From: JABIFK01 sp047619225
GTDB lineage: Bacteria > Latescibacterota > UBA2968
Assembly (NCBI GenBank): GCA_047619225.1
Contig: JBLHJX010000001.1
Location: forward strand, 1-64,000
Length of the DNA stretch: 64,000 bases
Reading direction: 5' to 3'
The position numbers were made by a program, and so were the translations under genes. This document shows, piece by piece, positions 16,483 through 24,702 of this stretch. The notes under the pieces are model-generated. The model saw only the letters and a list, made by a program, of their open reading frames with translations. It searched no databases and was not told the DNA's origin. Position 1 is the first letter of the stretch. Each line of letters opens with the position of its first letter.

Positions 16483-17250
16483 TTAACCCGCCGCTTCCAG
16501 TTCCTTCCTCAAATGCGCTTCCATCTCAACAAATCGCGGGTCGGCACGCAGATCACCACTTCTGGGTCGTTCAAATCCAACGTGTAGATCTTCTATAATA
16601 CGCCCAGGCCGAGCCGACATCACCACCACGCGATCAGAGAGCAACAAAGCCTCAGAAATGCTGTGCGTAATAAACATCACCGTGGCCTTTGTTTCGCCCC
16701 AAATTTGTAACAACTCAAGCTGCATCCGCTCCCGCGTAATTTCATCCAACGCACCAAACGGCTCATCCATCAGCAAAATAGAAGGGCGAAAAGTTAACGC
16801 CCGTGCAATGGCCACACGCGACTGCATCCCCCCCGACAGTTCCCGCGGATAGGCGTTTTCAAAACCCGTCAGCCCAACCATTTCAATCAAATCTGGCACC
16901 CGGTCCAATACCGTTTGATCGCCAAAAATCTCACCCGCCAAGGCCACATTTTGGGTCACCGTGCGCCATTCGAGTAATGCGGGGCTTTGGAAAACAAACC
17001 CCACGTCACGTGCCTTACGTGCTTCCAGCGGACTCATCTGATTAACCAAAACAACGCCGCCTGATGCCGTATCCAGATCCCCCACAATGCGAATCATACT
17101 CGTCTTTCCGCATCCCGATGGACCGATGATACTCACAAATTCGCCTGGCTGAATTTGAAGGGACACATCTTCCAAAGCCACAACGCGCCCATTGTCACTC
17201 TCAAAAACCTTTTCCAAGCCTTGCAAATCAACTGCAAAATCGTTGTCCAC
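16483..17250 (-). CDS. ABC transporter ATP-binding protein (SsuB/TauB type)
   Basis: A 255-residue ATPase with Walker A GPSGCGKT, Q-loop FQSPALLEWRTV, signature LSGGM, Walker B ILLMDEPFGALD and H-loop ITHSISEA. These are typical of nitrate/sulfonate/taurine/pyrimidine importers, fitting the convergent permease and binding-protein genes. The frame extends 65 codons upstream but that part overlaps the neighbouring membrane-protein gene and is not conserved-looking; GTG 17250 with AAGGG upstream, 11 bases after the previous stop, is the likely start. Having the ATPase on the opposite strand from its presumed partners is unusual. Confidence 0.87.
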   Translation of the reverse strand: MDNDFAVDLQGLEKVFESDNGRVVALEDVSLQIQPGEFVSIIGPSGCGKTSMIRIVGDLDTASGGVVLVNQMSPLEARKARDVGFVFQSPALLEWRTVTQNVALAGEIFGDQTVLDRVPDLIEMVGLTGFENAYPRELSGGMQSRVAIARALTFRPSILLMDEPFGALDEITRERMQLELLQIWGETKATVMFITHSISEALLLSDRVVVMSARPGRIIEDLHVGFERPRSGDLRADPRFVEMEAHLRKELEAAG

Positions 17251-17261
17251 ACTTGCCCTTT

Positions 17262-19241
17262 CTAATACCCGTGAACATAATGCCCCCCACTGGGGAAAAA
17301 TATCATATCGACCACAAACGATACACCAATCGCAAACACATACCCAACAATGAGACCGTAACTCAGAGGTTTGGATTGCCGATAAACACCAATACCACCC
17401 AAGCGCAAGATGATCAGTTTTGCCAACCAAACCAAGAAAATACACAGAACATACAAACGCACATATCCATCAAACATCAGCATAGCACCTAAAGGATGCA
17501 AGGGCCACCACGCAATGCGGCTTTGCAACACCGTCAATGCCACCGCAACACCAATGCCCAGTACCCACGCAACAATCTTTGACGGATCCGTAACCGTTCG
17601 ATCAGACGTCTCTGCCACAACTTTGGCAATGCCGTCATACATGCCCACCGGTGCCCCCACCAAAGACCACGTTCGAAACACGGCACCACCCCCGTCATAA
17701 CACAGCCAAATGGTGTAAATGCCCGACGTGAGCACGCCAACCAAAACACATCCAAAAACAAAGGCCCTCGCACCCAGCCGACGCCCCAACAAGCGTTCGA
17801 TATGCGGCAATGCTGCAGGCAACCGCCACCCCGAAAGCACCCGCCAATTCACCACCCGCATTGCAACCAGAGTGGATTCCGACATCCGCGCCGTGCCCGC
17901 CCAAATCGTGGGAATCGCGTGCCCCCAATTGGGAAACAAATAACCAAACCCACTCGCCGACAAAAATTTCATCACCGCAAAAATGCCCACCCAAAACAAA
18001 AGCAACCACACCGCAGCCATCACCAAACCATATCCGGCAGCGTGCAGCCAAAACCACATATAAAGCCCACCGCCAACAAGTGCACCAAATGCCCACCGAG
18101 CAGAAACAAAGACAGTATCTGACTCATCTTGTGACACGGGGTGTAAGACTTGGTGCCACACCCGTTTCAAATGCCCCCGAGAAACCCAGATGGCCCAGAT
18201 CACAAGCCCAATCATTACCCCGTGCACAAACAAACCCAAAATCTCGCCCGTTTTGGCTTCTTGCCCACTCAACCCAATGGCAAAACCAACCCGGTTCATG
18301 CCATATCGCACACCCAAACCCACAACATAAAGCGACCAAATGCTAAACAGAATGTTCAAATCACACAGAAACGTAAAACCGATAACCGTGGGCAACAAGC
18401 GATACGACAGAACTTCCAAATAGCGAGAGACCGAGTCACCACGGGGTCCCGAGGGTCCGTAATACGCATCAAACAACGCAAGGCGTGGAAATCCAGTGAC
18501 GAAATATTCGATAATATTAAACAAGATGGGCACCGCAGCAACACCAAATCCCACCCAAAACATCCAACTTTTCATAAAGGGCGGCCACCCGCGTCGTTGA
18601 TCAAATCCTTCCGTCAATGCCAATGGTACTTGGGCCAAAGGAAAGGACAGACGCTCATGATCTGTCCATTGCTTTTGAAAAATAGCCGTAATGCCCACAC
18701 CAATGGCGGTCATTGCAAAAGAAGCAGACAAAGCCCAAAACAAAGGCCCTATCCACGCCCCCCAAGGCACCCCTTCCCCGGGGTTTAATCCCGTATAAAA
18801 ACGATCCACCACCCCAGGGGCATCAACCGGGTACATCCACCAAGGCAAATACTCGAAAATCAATTCCAGCCATCGGTTTTCTGGCGAGGCATAGTACCGA
18901 GGTGCGGCCATTGCGCCTACCCACTGAGTGGCCCAATTATACCCAGCAAAAGCACCGCCAGCCCACAGCGCACTGAAGATCACGCGCAGTTCAATCGTTC
19001 GGAGTGACAAACGCGGTGCAAATCGCTTGAGCAAGCTATTGCCCAAGAGCCAAAATACAAACGGCAAAAGGACCACCAGTGGCAAATTGGACATCGCCAT
19101 ATGGGCCGAGCGCAACTGAAACTCCAAATAGGTCGCCCATATACACGCCAATACCAACGTAACAAGCGTGAGAATGGCCACACCTACCCGTACCGTTTGA
19201 GGGGTATCTGAATGTTCTATGTTTGGTTCAGCAAGGGCCAT
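17262..19241 (-). CDS. Large polytopic membrane protein, DUF6785/DUF6784 (OPT-like) family
   Basis: A 659-residue protein with about fourteen hydrophobic helices and little soluble sequence apart from short loops. The pattern, with an aromatic-rich segment near PRYYASPENRW, SFPLAQVPLAL and a late GAMLMFDGY segment, resembles the DUF6785/DUF6784 proteins seen in Planctomycetes and related lineages, which look like oligopeptide-transporter relatives. ATG 19241 with GAAAGG six bases upstream is preferred to an in-frame start 36 bases earlier. The ABC ATPase gene starts 11 bases after its stop, so both share a transcript. Substrate is unknown. Confidence 0.72.
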   Translation of the reverse strand: MALAEPNIEHSDTPQTVRVGVAILTLVTLVLACIWATYLEFQLRSAHMAMSNLPLVVLLPFVFWLLGNSLLKRFAPRLSLRTIELRVIFSALWAGGAFAGYNWATQWVGAMAAPRYYASPENRWLELIFEYLPWWMYPVDAPGVVDRFYTGLNPGEGVPWGAWIGPLFWALSASFAMTAIGVGITAIFQKQWTDHERLSFPLAQVPLALTEGFDQRRGWPPFMKSWMFWVGFGVAAVPILFNIIEYFVTGFPRLALFDAYYGPSGPRGDSVSRYLEVLSYRLLPTVIGFTFLCDLNILFSIWSLYVVGLGVRYGMNRVGFAIGLSGQEAKTGEILGLFVHGVMIGLVIWAIWVSRGHLKRVWHQVLHPVSQDESDTVFVSARWAFGALVGGGLYMWFWLHAAGYGLVMAAVWLLLFWVGIFAVMKFLSASGFGYLFPNWGHAIPTIWAGTARMSESTLVAMRVVNWRVLSGWRLPAALPHIERLLGRRLGARAFVFGCVLVGVLTSGIYTIWLCYDGGGAVFRTWSLVGAPVGMYDGIAKVVAETSDRTVTDPSKIVAWVLGIGVAVALTVLQSRIAWWPLHPLGAMLMFDGYVRLYVLCIFLVWLAKLIILRLGGIGVYRQSKPLSYGLIVGYVFAIGVSFVVDMIFFPSGGHYVHGY

Positions 19242-19302
19242 AAAAAACCTTTCGGGGAATACCACAATATACACCACGAACGAACCAGATCAAAACAAAG
19301 AG

Positions 19303-19330
19303 ACCCCGCGAAGCGTGGGCTTCGCGGGGT
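19303..19330 (-). terminator. Hairpin with T-rich exit
   Basis: A 12-bp GC-rich stem (ACCCCGCGAAGC and its complement, loop GTGG) is followed on the minus strand by a T-rich stretch. It can terminate the upstream secreted-protein gene (ends at 19504) before the DUF6785 gene begins. The region 19370-19500 beside it is markedly AT-rich and probably contains the DUF6785 promoter. Confidence 0.65.
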
Positions 19331-19503
19331 ATTGCTAAATTCTGCGTTAAAAACGCAACGGCTGTGGTGTAGATCTAAGGACTCTTATTGCGAATTGTTC
19401 CGATAATCTATAAATATTACCTACAGTAAACTTTTTAATTTAAAACATAAATTATATATTTACAATGTTTTAAACTGATTAATATTTAAAATAAAACTTT
19501 ATT

Positions 19504-19944
19504 CTACTGATAACCATCATTCCGAATCGTTTTCTGTTTAAGTTCCCCAAGTTGCTGTATTTCCTTTTGAACAGCCTGAATCTCCCATTGAAGGTCCAAG
19601 AGCGGATCGAAGCCGATGTGATTCATTTCTAAAGAGACAGACGACACAGACAATGCCTCACTCGGCAGATTCACAATCGGGTCGGGCAAACGCCCTTCCC
19701 CTGTCCCTGCAATGGGTTGATTCTCGTTTGGGTCCTGTTGCACCACACTAACGCCTCTGCCCAACATACCCACATCATCAAATAGGGCTATTTCCGAAAT
19801 GACCCCCTGCGCTTGAACACGCAGACGATATTCAACAGCTAATTTTTGTGCCAAAACCTGCAGCATCTGTGGTTGGGGTTCACCGGCAAAAAGTTCACCC
19901 ATAGTGAGCACCAATCCCAAACAAATATATTTTAAAATCTTCAT
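19504..19944 (-). CDS. Secreted protein with LFDD/GRGVS motif, under a sigma-54-type promoter
   Basis: A 146-residue exported protein. ATG 19944 is set by AGGAGG six bases upstream and gives a clean signal peptide (KILKY, hydrophobic core, cleavage near FAGEP). The mature part has a short helical region, the motif ALFDDVGMLGRGVS near the middle, a Pro/Gly-rich linker and a C-terminal coiled coil. The same LFDD...GRxVS motif and C-terminal coiled-coil layout occur in the larger periplasmic protein at 22177-23268. A sigma-54-type promoter lies directly upstream. No named family is recognised. The relation to the histidine kinase/NtrC operon 3 kb away is inference. Confidence 0.7.
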   Translation of the reverse strand: MKILKYICLGLVLTMGELFAGEPQPQMLQVLAQKLAVEYRLRVQAQGVISEIALFDDVGMLGRGVSVVQQDPNENQPIAGTGEGRLPDPIVNLPSEALSVSSVSLEMNHIGFDPLLDLQWEIQAVQKEIQQLGELKQKTIRNDGYQ

Positions 19945-19970
19945 ATCACACCTCCTAACCCCCTCACAAT

Positions 19971-19985
19971 GCAACTCGCGTACCA
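19971..19985 (-). promoter_or_regulatory. Putative sigma-54 promoter (strong match)
   Basis: On the minus strand the site reads TGGTACG-CGAG-TTGCA, one base away from the TGGCACG-N4-TTGC consensus, with exact -24/-12 spacing. The -12 box ends 26 bases before the ATG at 19944, leaving a short leader that still includes the AGGAGG ribosome-binding site. Confidence 0.7.
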
Positions 19986-20043
19986 AACGAACAGACCCTT
20001 TCATCACTTGCGATAATACCCAAAACATGCCTATTCCAACAAA

Positions 20044-20090
20044 AAACCCCATCAGAAGTCTGAGCCATATCAGTTTTCTGACGGGGGTTT
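20044..20090 (-). terminator. Intrinsic terminator of the aldo/keto reductase gene
   Basis: An inverted repeat with arms AAACCCC-A-TCAGAA and TTCTGA-C-GGGGGTTT (one mismatch, about 18-base loop) exits into a T run on the minus strand. It lies 28 bases after the aldo/keto reductase stop. Confidence 0.65.
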
Positions 20091-20117
20091 GCGTTTTAAA
20101 AACAACCTCAACTGGAC

Positions 20118-21017
20118 CTACTCGTCTCCTTCTTTAGGCCCAAAGTGTTCACCCCACTCTTTGGCCAAAACCTGCCCTTCGCTGTCAAGCACAGCCAATT
20201 CATCTGTCGAAAGTGGTGTGTAGTTACGCGCCCAGGCAATATTCTGTTCCAATTCGGCAATCGAATACATACCCACGACAGCAGTGCTAACCCCACTCAA
20301 ACCCAATGCATATCGCAAAGCCATTTCCAAGCGATCTGGCCGAGATACGCCCAGAATAGAAGGGGTGGGCACTTCATATTTCATCTCTGGAGCGCCACCA
20401 AAAACCTTCATGGCCGCAACACCCGCCTCCTGAGCCACAGCCAAGTCCAATGCTTCCCCTTGAAAATTGTATGTGTGTCGATCCACATAATTCATCGCAA
20501 ACATCACAGCATCCACATCTGCGGCCTCAAGTATCTTAACAGCCTTCCAAGGGCGAGCATGGCACGTAATACCCACAAAACGCACCAGACCGCGTTTTTG
20601 GGCGTCTCTGAGTGCTGCGAGTGATCCATCAGGTGCCAATACTTGGTCTACATCCAAACTACTCACCGAGTGAACAAAGGCCAAGTCAACCTGATCGGTT
20701 TGCAAGTCCCGCAAACTCTGTTCCAAAGTCTCTGTGGCTTTTTTGCCCTCTGCAGTAAATGTCTTCGTTACCAAAAAAGCTTCATCTCGCCTTTTATTAA
20801 TTACGTGACCCAGTTGTTCTTGGGCCCGCTCATATCCAGGTGCCGTGTCTAGGTAAGTCACACCCAAATCCAAAGCAGCATGATACAATTCAATCGCTTC
20901 AACATCTGGCAACCCCATTCCCCCCGGCGCAGACCCCAGCCCCAAGAGAGGAACCTTTTCACCCGTTTTTCCAAATTGCCGCTGGGGCAACGGAAGTACA
21001 TCCACTTGACTCGCCAT
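20118..21017 (-). CDS. Aldo/keto reductase
   Basis: A 299-residue NADPH-dependent oxidoreductase of the aldo/keto reductase superfamily. The catalytic tetrad is intact: D57 and Y62 in YLDTAPGY, K85 in LVTKTF and H116 in FVHSV. The N-terminal RQFGKTGEKVPLLGLGSAPGG strand and the C-terminal GMYSIAELEQN cofactor helix match the family. The substrate is unknown, but the KTGEKVPLLG start is common in bacterial sugar-related members. It is a single-gene unit with its own terminator. Compare the degenerate relative at 36324-37133. Confidence 0.9.
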   Translation of the reverse strand: MASQVDVLPLPQRQFGKTGEKVPLLGLGSAPGGMGLPDVEAIELYHAALDLGVTYLDTAPGYERAQEQLGHVINKRRDEAFLVTKTFTAEGKKATETLEQSLRDLQTDQVDLAFVHSVSSLDVDQVLAPDGSLAALRDAQKRGLVRFVGITCHARPWKAVKILEAADVDAVMFAMNYVDRHTYNFQGEALDLAVAQEAGVAAMKVFGGAPEMKYEVPTPSILGVSRPDRLEMALRYALGLSGVSTAVVGMYSIAELEQNIAWARNYTPLSTDELAVLDSEGQVLAKEWGEHFGPKEGDE

Positions 21018-21124
21018 TTATTTTCTCCTCTGTTTTTCTTCGTGTCTTCCGTGTGACTCGCTACGCACATTATGGGCTTCGCCTGTGCGCCAGTGAGACT
21101 GTGAGCCTTCACTTCATGCCAAGA

Positions 21125-22180
21125 CTACATTTTAACTTCAAACATAAGCGAAAACACATGTTTGCGGTAGAAACCGTCCCCCTCGCGCGCGCCATTCCGG
21201 TAAAAACCATACTGCCCAGCAAGCACGTGCTTTGCAGAGATTTGTCGAGAGAGTTTCAAGATCGCAATGCTTTGTTCATACGCATCCGTCTCAGCTGCAC
21301 GTCCAAATAAATCGGGCACTTTCTCGTCGTAAAGGCGCACATGAAACTGAGCCAAGACCTGTGCGTCTACCCCTCGGCCCAAGTGCCGCACAACCATGCC
21401 TTGCAGGCGGTGAGCCCAAAAGGCATATCCAAAACTGTTCGACTGATTGCGCAAAAGCACATAATCGGCTTGAATCAGCATGCCTGTAAAAACCTGAAAC
21501 CCCAGCGTCAAAGACGTTGCCCGATCAACTTGCTGGCCTTTTAAAGGCACAATTTGATCCAAATCGTCTAAATCCAACGCTGCACGATCAAAATCTGTCC
21601 ATCGTTTAAGAAACCGCGCGTGAGCAGAAAAATGACGTTTCCTCGAATAGGTCAAATCAATACCAGCGGTGTGATACGTGGTTTCAGGCAGCAAAACGTC
21701 GCGTGAATCATCTCCACCCAACCCCAAACGCAACCGACTGGTCATGCCCAACCCAAAAGGCACAGTGAGATCACCATCAACCACTGCCCGTAAGTAACTT
21801 TCTTCTCCTGGGGCACGGGTGGCCTGTTTAAACTTCAAACCAGACCGAATCGCTACAGTGCTCTTTTGGCCAATAGATCTGAGTCCGTTCACAAAAAATT
21901 GTTCAACAAATACATCTCCAGCTTGCATTTGACCAGGTGCCGTCGCCCAAATATGTTTGAAACCCGCCTGCTGTTCTATTTGTACGGCGCTTTTGGACCC
22001 ACGGTAGCCCAGCCCTTTTGCCGTTACAGAAACCCGGCTGGTCAGCCCCCCTTGCGCGTCTCTGAGTGCTTCATAGACATTGCTGTCATAAGATGTTGTT
22101 CCCACCACTTGTACATCTGCCGCAAACACGGGCGCCCACCAGCTCCAAAACCCCACCAAGATCAATCCTATGCATCTCAC
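21125..22180 (-). CDS. Outer-membrane beta-barrel protein
   Basis: A 351-residue exported protein with a signal peptide (hydrophobic core, cleavage near VFAAD) and a mature part made almost wholly of alternating amphipathic strands with many aromatic residues. It ends in FSLMFEVKM, with an F-x-F-x-V-type last strand compatible with barrel insertion. Start is GTG overlapping the previous stop by four bases (GTGA), so it is coupled to the coiled-coil gene upstream and belongs to the kinase/regulator operon. No named family is recognised; a porin-like or sensing barrel is inference. Confidence 0.72.
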   Translation of the reverse strand: MRCIGLILVGFWSWWAPVFAADVQVVGTTSYDSNVYEALRDAQGGLTSRVSVTAKGLGYRGSKSAVQIEQQAGFKHIWATAPGQMQAGDVFVEQFFVNGLRSIGQKSTVAIRSGLKFKQATRAPGEESYLRAVVDGDLTVPFGLGMTSRLRLGLGGDDSRDVLLPETTYHTAGIDLTYSRKRHFSAHARFLKRWTDFDRAALDLDDLDQIVPLKGQQVDRATSLTLGFQVFTGMLIQADYVLLRNQSNSFGYAFWAHRLQGMVVRHLGRGVDAQVLAQFHVRLYDEKVPDLFGRAAETDAYEQSIAILKLSRQISAKHVLAGQYGFYRNGAREGDGFYRKHVFSLMFEVKM

Positions 22181-23268
22181 GGGGCCTGCCCTTCTAACAA
22201 CTGCGTGAGATATTGCTGCAACCGCTCAACCCGGTCCTGCACCAACTTCTCTTGCTGCACCAAAGCCTGTTGGTGCAAACGCAATTTTTGAATCTCAACA
22301 CCCAATTCATCTACAGGACTGCCATCAGAAGCCTTGAGTCCATCCAATACCACTTCCCTGCCAATGTCCACCGCAGGCGCCAAATCTCTGTTAGGAACAA
22401 TGAGGTCGGTCTTTGTATCCTCTGCCAGTGGCGGGCCAACTATGCCTACAACATCAAAACCCAGTCCACTGGATGTCTCAATGGGTTCAGTCGCAGATGC
22501 TTCCACGGCCTGCGCCGAAACAGATCGCCCCTGTGGTGACGTATCGTCAAACAAACCAAAGTCACTCGTAAAAGACGTAAACCGTTCACGCAAACGTTGC
22601 TCTTCTACCAAACGTGTCAATTGCCGAGCCGCAGCCGTTTTCTCACGCCCTATTTGTAGGGCCACATCTGTCATCAATTCTGCCTTGAGCCGAATGTCAT
22701 CTGGCGTGTCGTCTGCGCCAATCGTTACAGTAGGCAAAGCTTTTTGGGCAACAGCCTCGTCGAGTGACCTTCGCATGGTCTGCAATGTTTGTATCTGAGC
22801 AACTGCGGCCGAATCATGGTGCTCTGGCAGCAAACCAACCAATCGATCAATCTCTTCACCATAAACATCGCGTAAAGACAACCGAACACCCTTAACCTCT
22901 TGTCCAACAATTACTTCTTCGTGAAATATCACTTCCAATGCCAAGGTCAGTGCAAGCGATCGACGCAAGGCTTGCGCCAACTCGCCCGAGGCAGTACCCC
23001 CAGAATGGGTTCTCTTTAACTCGGCGACCTCATTGGCCAAACTGTCTGCGGACGCTTGCAAAACGGCTTGCTGAGAGTGCAAAGAGTCACGCTTGCCCAC
23101 CAACAGTTTAAGCGCGTCTTGAAGTACAACCATTTGCGTAACATCAGCCCCCTGAACCTGCCCAACCAGTGAGCCCGACCCAAGTGCCATCACTAAAAAC
23201 AGAAACGTCAACACACGGGGCTGTTGCGCCCAAGAAACCATCCCAGTTCTGGTATTTACACCCGCCAT
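22177..23268 (-). CDS. Exported coiled-coil protein with LFDD/GRSVS motif
   Basis: A 363-residue protein with an N-terminal signal or anchor segment (about 20-40), a long coiled coil (about 60-230), the motif GLFDDTSPQGRSVS, a Pro/Thr-rich linker and a second short coiled coil at the C-terminus. ATG 23268 with AAGGG six bases upstream is chosen over a GTG at 23307. The LFDD motif and following layout match the smaller secreted protein at 19504-19944. It sits between the NtrC-type regulator and the beta-barrel gene in one operon. Function is unknown; a periplasmic spacer between the barrel and the inner membrane is an inference. Confidence 0.65.
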   Translation of the reverse strand: MAGVNTRTGMVSWAQQPRVLTFLFLVMALGSGSLVGQVQGADVTQMVVLQDALKLLVGKRDSLHSQQAVLQASADSLANEVAELKRTHSGGTASGELAQALRRSLALTLALEVIFHEEVIVGQEVKGVRLSLRDVYGEEIDRLVGLLPEHHDSAAVAQIQTLQTMRRSLDEAVAQKALPTVTIGADDTPDDIRLKAELMTDVALQIGREKTAAARQLTRLVEEQRLRERFTSFTSDFGLFDDTSPQGRSVSAQAVEASATEPIETSSGLGFDVVGIVGPPLAEDTKTDLIVPNRDLAPAVDIGREVVLDGLKASDGSPVDELGVEIQKLRLHQQALVQQEKLVQDRVERLQQYLTQLLEGQAP

Positions 23269-23310
23269 TTTGAACCCTTGTAACAACATTCTAAAGATAA
23301 AACCCACAGT

Positions 23311-24702
23311 TTATGATGTTAAACCGTATTTCTCGAGTTTATAATATAATGCACTCGTTTTAATACCCAAAATTTCTGCTGCCCGGGTTTTAACACCTTC
23401 TGTTTGTGCCAGTGCCTGAACAATCAAATCCCGCTCCAAACCGTCCAATCGTGCGTTTAAAGCCAAACCGTCCCCATTCTCAACATTTTCAACATTTTCA
23501 ATATGAGAATGTACAGTTTCTTCTGGCACATCAAACGGCAAGTCGGCGACGCCAATTTCCTCGCCATCAGACAAAACCAACAACCGCTCGATGAGGTTTT
23601 CCAATTCACGAACATTGCCAGGCCAATGATACATTTGTAAAACGGTCAAAGCCGACTGCGTAAATGGCTTTGCCCGAACACCGACTTCTGAGCTCTTTTT
23701 ATGCAAAAAATGTTCCACCAAACCCGGAATGTCCATCTTTCTGTGTCTTAAGGGGGGCAATTCAATGGGAATGACGTGCAAGCGATAATACAAATCTTCT
23801 CGAAACAAGCTTTCTGCCATCATCTCTTTTAAGTCTCGATTGGTCGCAGCAATCACACGCACATCCACACGCAGTGTCTTTTCACCGCCCAAACGCTCAA
23901 ACTCCTTCTCCTGTAAAACACGCAAAAGCTTCACTTGGGCGTCAAGGGGCAAGTCGCCCACTTCATCTAAGAATATCGTACCCCCGTCGGCAATTTCAAA
24001 GCGACCCCGTTTGTCTTTCACCGCCCCCGTAAATGCACCCTTGTCATGCCCGAACAATTCTCCTTCGACCAAATCTTTGGGCAATGCCCCGCAGTTCACT
24101 TTTACAAAGGGTCCATCACACCTTGGGCTCGCCTGATGAATTGCGCGTGCAATCAATTCTTTCCCGGTGCCACTTTCCCCCAAAACCAACACGGCCGAAT
24201 TGATTGGAGCGGCCTTTTTTACGCGCTCAAACACACCCTGCATAGAAGGATCAGATCCAATCATTTTACCAAAATTAAACCGCTCATCAATTTCGGTCTT
24301 GAGGTATGTATTCTCTTCTTTTAATCGGTCATGTGAAACACGCATTTTTCTGTGCGACAACGCTTTATCAACTTTTAACTGAATCACATCTGGCGAAAAA
24401 GGTTTGCTCACAAAATCGACGGCGCCTCTTTTCATTGCCTCAACAGCCAAATCAACACTGCCATGTGCTGTCATCACAATAACATCTATGTCCAAAGCTT
24501 GGACTTTGTCTAAAACAGCCAGTCCATCCAGGCCATCCATCTTATAATCTGTAATCACCAAGTCAAAATCGGCTTTGTCCAAATGCGCCAATCCCGTTGC
24601 CCCATCTGCAACAGACAACACATCATGACCTTTTCGCTCAAGGGCCACACGCACACCGCTGCGCATGGTTTCGTGATCGTCTATAACCAAAATCCGACTC
24701 AT
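23311..24702 (-). CDS. NtrC-family sigma-54-dependent response regulator
   Basis: A 463-residue activator with three domains. The receiver (1-115) has the acidic pair D8-D9, phospho-acceptor D52 and K100. The AAA+ domain has Walker A GESGTGKE at 175-182, the sigma-54-contacting GAFTGA loop at 222-227, and the GGTIFLDEVGDL Walker B region. The C-terminus is a Fis-type helix-turn-helix (TRAAEILGIKTSALYYKL). It overlaps the histidine kinase gene by four bases (ATGA), so the two form a cognate pair. A likely target is the sigma-54-type promoter at 19971-19985. Confidence 0.93.
   Translation of the reverse strand: MSRILVIDDHETMRSGVRVALERKGHDVLSVADGATGLAHLDKADFDLVITDYKMDGLDGLAVLDKVQALDIDVIVMTAHGSVDLAVEAMKRGAVDFVSKPFSPDVIQLKVDKALSHRKMRVSHDRLKEENTYLKTEIDERFNFGKMIGSDPSMQGVFERVKKAAPINSAVLVLGESGTGKELIARAIHQASPRCDGPFVKVNCGALPKDLVEGELFGHDKGAFTGAVKDKRGRFEIADGGTIFLDEVGDLPLDAQVKLLRVLQEKEFERLGGEKTLRVDVRVIAATNRDLKEMMAESLFREDLYYRLHVIPIELPPLRHRKMDIPGLVEHFLHKKSSEVGVRAKPFTQSALTVLQMYHWPGNVRELENLIERLLVLSDGEEIGVADLPFDVPEETVHSHIENVENVENGDGLALNARLDGLERDLIVQALAQTEGVKTRAAEILGIKTSALYYKLEKYGLTS

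Noticed and set aside
17802..18788. Long plus-strand open frames opposite the DUF6785-type gene
   Set aside because: Their products are Pro/His/Gln-rich, overlap one another in different frames and are antisense shadows of the hydrophobic minus-strand gene.
19343..19357. Small palindrome TGCGTT-AAA-AACGCA upstream of the DUF6785-type gene
   Set aside because: Six-base arms are expected by chance at this length, and no second copy was seen.
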